NCBI GenBank assembly: GCA_019137255.1
Contig: WPDH01000163.1
Coordinates: forward strand, 1-64,000
Direction of reading: 5' to 3'
Origin: Corinectria fuckeliana
Lineage: Eukaryota; Ascomycota; Sordariomycetes; Hypocreales; Nectriaceae
DNA length: 64,000 nucleotides
A program made the translations under genes and the position numbers. A model generated the notes under the pieces. It did no database searches, was not told where the DNA came from, and worked only from the letters and a program-made list of their open reading frames with translations. Numbering within the stretch: the first letter of the stretch is position 1; every line of letters starts with the position of its first letter. This document shows, one piece after another, positions 33,691 through 42,703 of the stretch.

Positions 33691-35701
33691 ATGGATCGAC
33701 CGATAGATACCCTGGCAGGCGGTCCTTCTCCGCGGGCCTTTGCCCTCAGCCATGCGCGGCCGCGATCCAGCTTTCAAGGCTGCTCGCGCATTTCCGACTA
33801 TGAACTGCAAGGCAAGCTGGGCGAGGGCACATTCGGGTATGACCTCTCAACCTCTCTGCCTACCTACCTTTCTCCCTATCCCATCCTAACATGTCTTGCC
33901 TTTCTACCTATCTGCCTATCCTGCGATCAATTCTGCTAACACTGCTTCCAGTGAGGTCCACCGTGCCCGATCGCGGAAAACCGGCGCCCTCGTCGCCTTG
34001 AAGAAAATCATTATGCACCACGAAAAGGATGGCGTATGTCATGCTCGAGCCGCCTCTTCCGACCTCACCTTTCTGACCCCATCCAGTTTCCCATCACGGC
34101 CCTCCGCGAGATTAAGCTTCTCAAGCTCCTGTCACATAAGAACATCCTTAGGCTCGAAGACATGGCTGTCGAACACCCTTCTAGACCTGGTGAGTACTCG
34201 CCTCTTCTCCTCTAGCCTTGCGTTGTCTTTGTTTGCTCATGCGAATTACCACAGCCGAAAAGCGCAAGAAACCCATCATATACATGATCACACCCTACAT
34301 GGACCACGATCTCTCTGGTCTGCTCGACAACCCCTCAGTCCATTTCAAAGAAGCTCAGATCAAGTGCTACATGCTGCAGCTGCTTGAGGGCCTCCGCTAC
34401 CTCCACGAGAACCAAATCCTCCATCGCGACATGAAGGCGGCCAACTTGCTCATCAACAATCAAGGCATTCTCCAGATTGCCGACTTCGGTTTGGCTAGAC
34501 ACTACGAGGGCCAGACTCCCCAGTCCGGTCAGCCTATAGGCGAAGGGCGTCGAGAGTACACCGGTCTGGTAGTTACGAGATGGTACCGACCCCCCGAGCT
34601 GTTGCTGCAGTTGCGACAATACACCCCCGCTATTGACGTATGGGGAGTAGGGTAAGCACTTGAGTCACTCATTCTATCCTTTTTGTTGCCACCCTAACAC
34701 TGGAGATAGCTGCGTCTTCGGTGAAATGTTGGTGCGAAAACCGATCCTGGCTGGCGAGAGCGATGCTCACCAGCTGGAAATCATCTGGGACCTTATGGGT
34801 TCCCCTACTGAAGACAATATGCCCAAGTGGAGAACGTTGCCAGGCGGGGAGCATTTGAATACACGACCCCGACCTGGGAACATTCAGAATCGATTTAGAG
34901 AGTAAGTTATCGCGTCGTCCCAACACTCACCATAGACTCGAGGACTAACATCCGCCTCTCAGGTACGGCTCAGGAACCATCGCGCTTCTCAAAGAGCTAC
35001 TGAGATTAGACTGGCGAACTCGAATCAACGCAGTCGACGCACTGCAGCACCCATACTTTAAGATGCAGCCCCTCCCACTGGAGCCGCATGAGATTCCATT
35101 TTACGAAGAGAGCCACGAGCTGGACCGAAGAAAGTTCCACGACCGAAAGGCCGCTCTCCCTCCGGCTCCTAAGGGAGGAACCGTGGGAATCGGCCCAGAC
35201 GCGAATGGCGCCACAGCCGGCTTCAACAGTAGCGATGCGTACGGCAACGGCCGCAACGGAGTCAACAGCGGTCGGTACCGGAACGCACCCGACGACCGCC
35301 GACCTGTGTGGCAGCAGCGGGACCGAGGAGCACCACACCCTCGCCCACCGCCGGTTGATGATAGCGCTCGAGATCGAGGCCCTCGGGGTCGGGGTGCAGC
35401 TGGGCCTCGAGGTGGTCCGGAGATCGATACGTACATCCCGGCTTATAAACGGGATGACGGAGCTCCCCGGCGAAGGGATGATCGCCTACCCAGGGACGAT
35501 CGCCTACCTAGGGACGACCGCCTTCTTAGAGACGATCGCCCTCCGAGAGACGACTGGCCCCGAGACGAACGCCGGCGCCGCAATAGCCGAGAAGATCGAC
35601 GCTACGACCGGGAACGCGGAACCATGAGCCGCAGCCGATCGCCTCGACATGAGCGATCGCGAGACCGGGAGAGGACGGACCGTGATGTGTACCGAAGATA
35701 G
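33691..35701 (+). CDS. bur1: cyclin-dependent kinase Bur1 / CDK9 type
   Basis: Six exons: 33691-33836, 33952-34033, 34087-34189, 34255-34651, 34710-34901, 34963-35701 (552 aa), all GT-AG and in phase. The kinase domain runs from YELQGKLGEGTFGEVHRAR (residues about 35-55) through FPITALREIKLLK, the PITALRE-type helix of CDK9/Bur1, the catalytic loop HRDMKAANLL with Asp169, DFGLAR with Asp187, and TRWYRPPELLL. The C-terminal tail after residue 340 is disordered and Arg/Asp-rich, with tandem DDRLPRD-type repeats encoded at 35450-35560. Bur1 with its cyclin phosphorylates the Pol II CTD linker, Spt5 and Rad6 pathways to promote elongation. It lies next to the RIP-degraded transposon but its own coding sequence shows no RIP. 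Confidence 0.92.
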
Positions 35702-36003
35702 AATATTCGGCCCCTCTTAGGGTTGGGGAAGGCAATGAGATTGGCGTTGAACAGTGATTAAACACAACATGCAAAGCTGCACAAAGCAGCAGGCACGGCG
35801 CAAGAGGGCAGGATTAGGGTTATGGACTACATTATCTAGCCAGGTGACGGAAGCATATCATCCAAACACCTGGAAGGGTGCAGCGCAACTTGAGTGAGTT
35901 GACGCCGCTTTGGGGTATTCTTAATATGCTAGAGAAGCTTAAACTTTTACTATGTATTCGTACTAAAGCATCTACATCTCAAGCAGAAACAACCACGGGT
36001 ACT

Positions 36004-36717
36004 TTAGTACTCAGAGTCGTCATCCTCCTCGTGAATGGTCTGTGATAGTAATCCTGCAACGGGTCTGCGGCGGTGCGAGGGCGAGTCAAGCCATTGCCAG
36101 TCGAGGTCGGTGGAGGAAGAATCGCGTAGGTTTTGGGAGTCTTGAAGGCAGCTCTGCTTAGAGCTGGACCGCTCTGTGGAGGTGTCGTCGTCTTGCATGC
36201 CAAGGCTGGAGGTGATGAGGGAGGACGAGATGGCGATGACGACACCGGCGAAGATGCCGACGCCTGCTGCTGCTCCGAACTAGTAGATTGTGTTAGGGGT
36301 TATATTCGGACAATTGACCATCTACGTCAATGTGAACAACGAAACAAAGGCTTTCTCACAAATGTGTATAACGGCTACGGGCCCAGAGTCAGCTACGCCA
36401 GTCCGCTTCATATTCTGGAGTTTGGACTGTCTCACCTCCAGGCTGATAAAGAAGGCAACCACGGCCTGAGCCCCGGCGAGGGAAAAGGACACGAGGTAGA
36501 TGGCGGGGGCGAAGAGCGTGAGGAGGAGGCCGGTGACGAGGCGTAGGGGATAGAGGACGAGGTGGAAGGGAAGGGCGAGGATGGAGAGCAATTGGGACAG
36601 GCGGAGGGTCCAGTGGATGGAGCCGAGGAAGGCGAAGATGGCGGCGAGGCCGTCGAGGACGAGGGACGGGATGGAGTGGGAGGAGGTGGGGGGTTCGATT
36701 GTGGATGGGTCGGCCAT
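36004..36717 (-). CDS. small fungal membrane protein of unknown function
   Basis: Three exons on the minus strand: 36436-36717, 36360-36374, 36004-36279 (190 aa). The middle exon is 15 nt and encodes PLYTF between two GT-AG introns of 61 and 80 nt. Including it gives a continuous hydrophobic segment SLE-PLYTF-FGAAAGVGIFAGVVIA; skipping it also keeps frame. Hydrophobic stretches at about residues 18-40, 45-75 (LALPFHLVLYPLRLVTGLLL), 76-95 and 100-120 suggest an integral membrane protein. The C-terminal 70 residues are Ser/Asp-rich and end HEEDDDSEY, probably cytosolic. I do not recognise a named family. It is tail-to-tail with bur1, about 300 bp between stops. Confidence 0.75.
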
Positions 36718-37808
36718 GTTGGGCTGGGTTGGCGATGGTGATGTTGGTGTTGTGTCGTAGGCAGAGCGAGGTGTAAGCTGTAGCTGGGAGCTAGGTACCT
36801 AAGTTACGACATTGCCAAAGTCGATTTGAACGGGGCTTTGTGTGGTAAGTAGTCCGTAAAAGAGGATCACTGAGAGGGCTTCCTTCTCGGAAGAGAGAGA
36901 GTCGGTTGATGGCGTCCCTTGGTTTGAATGTATGTAGATGCGGATGATGTACGAGGCAAGTACAGGAGCTTAGGAGCTTCTCTCCACTGTGGCATGCCAG
37001 CCCCAGCCACTGACGGATGCGACACTGGATACCTGCGCTGTACCTTGGCCAGCGTGCAGAGTCTCGGTATATCTCAAGTCACTTCACAGTCGCCTGTTAC
37101 CAATCACTAGTAAGTACTCCCTCTCGCATCGCATCCGTCTCCCTCCCACCTTTCGCACGTTCATCTCTCTCCACTCCACTCCACTCTCCCCGCGATACCT
37201 ACTTCGCTACAACGACAGCGACAGCGACAGTGACACCAAAACGGGGTGGATAGAACATTCGACAGACCCAGCGCTGGCGATCAATCCCACGACACAGTGT
37301 GCGACAAATCCCATCGTCACCGCACCACGCGAGGCAAATCTCGTCCTCCCCACTCGACGACTTGATGGTTTGTCTCTTTTGACGGCTCCCCCCCCCCCCT
37401 CCCGCGCTACACAAACCGCCGCCGTGCATTGGGCGCGTCCGTCAATTTTACTCGGGGACCGGCTGATGCGATATCAACGCCGTTTTTGCTGTTGGATGCC
37501 CGTGTCGTCATTGTGATAGACGGGGGAAGAAAAGAGGGAAGAACAGAATAGAGGACCGACGACGACTTGATAACTTGGCTGTGACGACGGTTACTTACAT
37601 ACAGTACGAGTCTCTGGGCGCTATCGCGATAAGCCCGCGGGCTCCATTCGTCCCTCCCGCCCGCCCGCCCGCCCACCTTCAACCTCACATCCCACATCCC
37701 ACCTCCACACTTCCGACCCCCGATTTCCAACCGCCAGCCTCCTTCCTGCCTTCAACCTCCGAGCCCATACAGAGGTATCGGGGCTCTTCCCCTTCTCGCC
37801 CAGCGACC
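36718..37808. promoter_or_regulatory. divergent region, membrane protein / Snf1 beta subunit
   Basis: A 1.09-kb head-to-head interval. Contains a CTCCACTCCACTCCACT tract (37168-37184), (GACAGC)n at 37210-37230, a C10 run at 37389-37398 and CCCGCC repeats (37655-37675) in the leader of the plus-strand gene. No independent gene supported. Confidence 0.4.
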
Positions 37809-39478
37809 ATGGGCAACAACGCGTCATCCTCGTCCAAGCCCGTGACGCCCACGGCAACCGCGTCATCCACTCCGTCGGCGTCGGCCCCGGGCTCCGGCCA
37901 CGACTCGCCTCGGCAGCACCGCAAAGACGCCCGCAATATCATCCCCGCCCACACCACCCACCGCTCCGTTGCGCCCCCGGAGCCCTCCCTCGCCCAGGCC
38001 CAGGGCTCCACCGCCGTCAACCGGCCCAAGAGCCTGCCGTCCACCGCCGTCTCCTCCCTCAGCGGCTCTCCTCACAGCAACGCCTCTGCTTCCGTCAAGC
38101 CTCCGGCCGCCGCCGCCGCCGCCGAGGCCAAGCCCGCCGAGGCCAAGCCTGCTCCTCGCTATGAGCCCTCCAAACCCGTCGCCGTGCCCATAGAGTCCTC
38201 CTCTCTCCGTTCCCACCACTCCGCCCAGGCTGAAGGACCCCTCGTCTCCAACAACAGCATCACCGACATATACCTGACTCGTCCCCCGCGACTGCCCCTC
38301 CCCATTGAGGAGGAGGTTCACACCCCTGGCTCCCCCATCCTCGCCCCGGAGGAGGACCGAGCTATCCCGGATATCGAGCTCATCGACTCATCCGACGGTA
38401 TGACCCGCAAGAGCTCCGCCCTCAGCGCCACTACCGTCGACGAGGAGGAGGGCGAGGAACTGCGCGTCGACAAGACGAGGCCAACCGTACCTACCAAGCT
38501 CGAGTGGTGCCACGGTGGTGAAAAAGTCTACGTGACAGGCACCATATTTCAGTGGAATCGAAAGCAGCGTCTCCATCCAGTGTAAGTCGTCGACCCCCTT
38601 ACTAGTTCTTTCCATGGTTACCTCAGTCCGAGACATTGGCACGGTTGCGCGCCGTCTCTGTGCTGCAATGGCTGCCTTATCTATGCTCAACCGTCTCGGA
38701 TGCGTGACACGCGGCCCAGCCCTGATACGCTGCAGCAAGGGTCGTGTTAATATAGGCTCTGCTGTATATCTGATTCGGGATGCTGACATGGCCGGAAAAT
38801 AGAGAGGACAGCCCCGACTGCTACGCCGCCACCATCCACATCCTCCCCGGCACTCACCATGTCCGCTTCCTGGTCGACGGAATCATGCAGACGTCTCCGG
38901 ACCTGCCTACGACGGTCGACTTCGGGAACAACCTCGTCAACTACATCGAAGTCAATCCGGACGACGCCCTGCAGGTCACTCCCACGCAACCCGTGCCTAA
39001 GCCCGTCGAGGCCCAGCCCACGACCCAAACGCACGAGCAGCTGCCCAAGCAGCCTGAGCAGCAAAAGCCCAAAGAAAAGGAGGTGCCTCCCATCGAGAAC
39101 TACCGCAACCCGATCCCCGCGTACCTGCTCGACTTTGACCAGCCCGAGGACTCGCCCGCTTATCAGTATGCTGTCTCGGCCATCGAGAAGCTGCCCAACC
39201 CGCCGTCCTTGCCAGGCTTCCTCAGCAAGCCTGTGCTGAACGCAGCGACGCTCATGAAGGACGACAATAGCGTCCTCAACATGCCCAACCATACCATTTT
39301 GAACCACCTTGCCACCAGCAGCATCAAGAACAACATCCTAGCTGTCTCAGCAACGACTCGATACAGGAACAAGGCAAGACCTCCTCATTGGCAGGAGACT
39401 TGGAGAGACCATAGCTAACTTGGCGGGTAGTATGTCACGACTATCATGTACAAGCCCACCTCAACAGACGAGGGCTGA
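37809..39478 (+). CDS. Snf1/AMPK complex beta subunit (Gal83/Sip type)
   Basis: Three exons: 37809-38581, 38803-39373, 39431-39478 (463 aa). MGNNASSSS at the start is a good N-myristoylation signal. A long Ser/Pro/Ala-rich disordered region (residues 10-220) precedes a CBM48 glycogen-binding domain (LEWCHGGEKVYVTGTIFQW to LPGTHHVRFLVDG), which the 221-nt first intron splits. The C-terminal ASC domain holds IPAYLLDFDQPED, PVLNAA, NHTILNHL and the final YVTTIMYKP strand that contacts the kinase and gamma subunits. The subunit scaffolds Snf1 kinase, needed for glucose derepression and carbon-stress response. The second intron (39374-39430) has a GC donor; only this splice yields RYRNK-YVTTIMYKP. 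The protein is long for the family because of its N-terminal extension. Confidence 0.92.
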
Positions 39479-39866
39479 GAGAAGACGTGACTCGGAGCTA
39501 AAACGCTGCTTATCGATGAAGGGATTAATAGGCCACCTATCTTCGGTTGCTACTTTCGTTATGTAATCTAAGGGAGGATGGAGTAGGTTTGACTGCAATA
39601 TCGGGAGGAAAAGGGGTAGTAGTAGGATATGGACGAATCCCCTAGGTCATTTGTGTACTGTTGCTGTCTCTACGCGAGATACGGGTTGAGGAAGAATGAT
39701 GGTTGGTGCTTGCTTGATGGATGACGAACGACGGATGATAGATGATGGCCTCGTGCCAGGAGAGCTCTCGCTGCGACTCTTGAAAAAAGGGATTTTGTTG
39801 ATAAGATTCTGGGCAGATGGCACCAATGACAAACACGGCATGGAAACAAGAAAGGCAGGCTCAGGT
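39479..39866. other. convergent 3' intergenic region, Snf1 beta / kae1
   Basis: 388 bp between converging stops. Short tandem GATGGTTG/GATGGATGACGAACGACGGATGATAG-like sequence at 39698-39745. No gene seen. Confidence 0.4.
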
Positions 39867-40907
39867 TCAGTCTCTCCACTTAATAAAGACCTCGTCAGTC
39901 CTGAAGCGCTGCGTACACGTGCTGTCCTCGAGGGGCGTGCGAAATCCCGTCTCGTAGGCCAGTAAACCGGCGTGGGCGATCATGATGCCATTGTCGATGC
40001 AGAAACGCTCGTCAGTGGCGTAGACGGAGCCGCCGCGTTCGCGGGCCATGTGGCCCATCATGTCCTGGAGACGCTCGTTGCAGCCGACGCCGCCGACGAT
40101 GAGGACCTGGGAGCTTCCGACGTGGGCCATGGCGCGCTCGGTGATCTCGACAAGCATGGCGAAGACGGTCTCCTGCAGGGTGAAGCACAGGTCGGCCGGG
40201 GTGAAGTCGGCGCCGGCCTTCATCTGGGCGGCGAGGGCGTCGGCCGAGGCCAAGATGCCGGAGAAGGAGCAGTCCATGCCCTTGACGGTGTAGGGCAGGT
40301 CGAGCAGCCTGCGGCCCTGCTTGGCGAGCTGCTCGATGTTGTAGCCGGGGGCCGGGTCGTTGCTGATCTCGAGGGTGCGGGCGAAGCGGTCGAGGCAGTT
40401 GCCGACGGCGATGTCGAGCGTCTCGCCGAAGATGCGGTAGCGCTGCTCGGCGTAGGCGATGACCTGCGAGTTGCCGCCCGAGACGTACAGCACGACGGGG
40501 TTGTCGGCGCCGGTGATCTCGCGGCCCATCTCGATGTGGCCGACGCAGTGGTTGACGCCGACGAGGGGCCGGTCCCAGAGCAGGGCGAGGGTGCGGGCGG
40601 CGACGGCGACGCTGTTGAGGGGCGCGCCCATGCCCGGCCCGCGCGTGTAGCACACGCAGTCGACGTCGGCGGGCGAGACGGCCGCCGCCGCGAGGGCTGC
40701 GCGGGCGAGGCGGACGAAGTGCGCGCGGTGGTGCGCCGCCGTGTCCTTGGGGAGGAAGCCGGTCCCCGGGGGCGAGACGAAGGTGTGGCGCAGGTTGGAC
40801 AGGATCTTGGTGGACGCGGGCGTGTGCAGGATGACGCCGATGCCGAGCTTGTTGGCGGAGCCTTCGCAGCCGAGGGCGATGTAGGAGGGCTTGTCGGTTA
40901 AGGCCAT
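39867..40907 (-). CDS. kae1: KEOPS subunit Kae1 (tRNA N6-threonylcarbamoyladenosine synthase)
   Basis: A single exon of 346 aa. It begins YIALGCEGSANKLGIGV, the Kae1/TsaD N-terminus, has metal ligands in NHCVGHIEMGR, the ATP-binding VLYVSGGNSQV and the C-terminal IDNGIMIAHAG with the third metal ligand Asp. Kae1 transfers threonylcarbamoyl to A37 of ANN-decoding tRNAs within the KEOPS complex in cytosol and nucleus. The start at 40907 gives the standard eukaryotic length. The frame stays open for 44 more codons to an ATG at 41039, giving a basic, Ser/Pro-rich extension (HRRSGLLGRCFG) that is probably leader sequence. The eukaryotic sequence features, rather than those of mitochondrial Qri7, support Kae1. 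Confidence 0.95.
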   Translation of the reverse strand: MALTDKPSYIALGCEGSANKLGIGVILHTPASTKILSNLRHTFVSPPGTGFLPKDTAAHHRAHFVRLARAALAAAAVSPADVDCVCYTRGPGMGAPLNSVAVAARTLALLWDRPLVGVNHCVGHIEMGREITGADNPVVLYVSGGNSQVIAYAEQRYRIFGETLDIAVGNCLDRFARTLEISNDPAPGYNIEQLAKQGRRLLDLPYTVKGMDCSFSGILASADALAAQMKAGADFTPADLCFTLQETVFAMLVEITERAMAHVGSSQVLIVGGVGCNERLQDMMGHMARERGGSVYATDERFCIDNGIMIAHAGLLAYETGFRTPLEDSTCTQRFRTDEVFIKWRD

Positions 40908-42703
40908 GGCGAGGAACTGTCTGTGTGAGAGGGGAAAGTGGTGATGTCTGGGCGACGCCGGGGATGGTGTTGAGGGCGGACCGAAACAACGTCCAAGCAA
41001 GCCGCTCCTTCTATGTAGACAGGCCCCGGCTGCTTTCAAACGTCGTCATACCCTGTACTTCTCGGATCCAGCTTTTGAAGAAAATGGATCAGTTAAAGTA
41101 AAATAATCCAAAGAGTGTTGCTTAATTCCCATGCGTACAAGAGCATAATCCGATGTTGTCGTGGTCGTGGAGGGGATCCCAAAAAATGGAGGGGCGATAA
41201 GACCTGGTAGATAGAGGGGCAGCAAGCAGCAAGCAGCAATCGTGGCGGGGACGAAAGTGGCCATCGCTTAGCTAAGCCTCCCAGGTATTCGGCTACGTAA
41301 CTGTAATTAATCCTCATGCCACAGTGCGATGCTGCGAAGTCTAAGGATCCATCCCACAATCATGTCGTCACGCATAGTGAAATATTCAGAAGAAAAGAAA
41401 CAGGAATCGCGTAGTAGGTTTATCAGTACGGCTCCGCACGGAGGCTCCGAGATACAAACGATCCCTTCAATTTCTTTGTTTTGCCACGGTTCAGACCATG
41501 CCCTGCACACAGAGATTTCCCAGGCAAACCAGGGCACCTCAGGACCCCTAGAGCCGGGTAGACCCAGAGCCCCCGGCGCCCAAGCCCCCGGCGCCGTTTG
41601 CGGGAGCAGATTTCGGGCCCACTGATGGAAGATGGCACCTCCTCCCACTGTGCTGTCTTGACGCACAGGTGGGTGCAACGCCCTGCCGCCAGTCGCCAGT
41701 ACAGTGCGCAACCGCTGGCTGGCTGGTGCTGGGCTCCATCTCCTGCTGACGCTGCCACGAGAAATCGAGGCTGGCCGGTTCGCCCGCCACAGAAACGAGC
41801 CCGGCCACTGACTGGGCTTCCTCCAAACCCACTCACTCAAACCCGGCTCCTCACTCGCTTCTCCTCCATCACTCGACCTACTAGCAAGCACACTTTTTTC
41901 TTCTTGTCTCGGCCTTCGCGCTGCCTACCTACTTACTGACTGCAGGCCATCCTGCCCAGGCCTGCGTGACTCCTCCGCTGAGGTGTTGTCTCGTTTCAGC
42001 CTTGTCTTGCCGTTTGCTCGCTTGCTCCGCCCGTCCATCAGGCTAACATGACTTATTGCCTAGGATCCAGAGTCCGAGCTCCTCTATTCTTTCAACACCA
42101 CCACCACCACAGCGAGCGTCTCTTCTCCCCCTCTCTTCTGCTCAAACAGAGACATACGCTATGGCCTCTCCGCCCTCTCGTCGTCGAGCCTCTGATCGTC
42201 ATGCTTCGTGACCTTGCTGGCCCTAAGCTTTGCCAGTGAAGCGCCGGCAGCTAGAGCTCGCTCCGCCCACTGTCAGCCGGCCTCAATTACGACCACGATC
42301 ACGTCTCCCCCCGCGTCTCCCCACGCCGCCGATACATTCGTCTTCTGCTACCAAGACGAACAATCACATCGCTGTTCAGCGGCAACTCTCGTTTCGGCTT
42401 CGGTCTAAACCAGACCGGCATTTGTTTTTAATTTTCGACTTGGGCCACCGAATGGGCTCTCCACGTCTAAGCCCAAAACCCCCAGCTCCAAACTCCGCGC
42501 AATGCCCTGGGTCCACGACTAAATACTGTACACCTGTACAACCGAACCTCATCAGACAAGAGACCCCCCCTTCTCCCGCCTCCGATCCCTGCCCCGCACA
42601 TCCGCCAGCAATGGGTATTAACACAACAAAACGTTATCATACAACAAAAGACTCGATCAGGCTGGCGTGGTGCCAACGATGTCGAGAGAGTCGAGGCGTC
42701 GCA
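40908..42703. other. intergenic region with a spliced-leader-like CT-rich tract
   Basis: 1.8 kb between the kae1 start and the epl1 stop. 41560-41595 has a direct repeat of AGCCCCCGGCGCC. 41820-42160 on the plus strand resembles a fungal 5' leader (CT-rich, CACTCACTCAAACC, (CCA)n at 42101-42110) followed by a 17-codon frame at 42161 (MASPPSRRRASDRHAS). I cannot extend it into a convincing gene; a short or non-coding plus-strand transcript is possible. Confidence 0.35.

Noticed and set aside
39972..40901. 309-codon plus-strand frame antisense to kae1
   Set aside because: A mirror of the GC-rich third codon positions of kae1; composition is Gly/Asp/Val/Ala with no domain.
41307..41891. 194-codon minus-strand frame between kae1 and epl1
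   Set aside because: No domain; overlaps other open frames of similar length in a repeat-containing GC-rich stretch.
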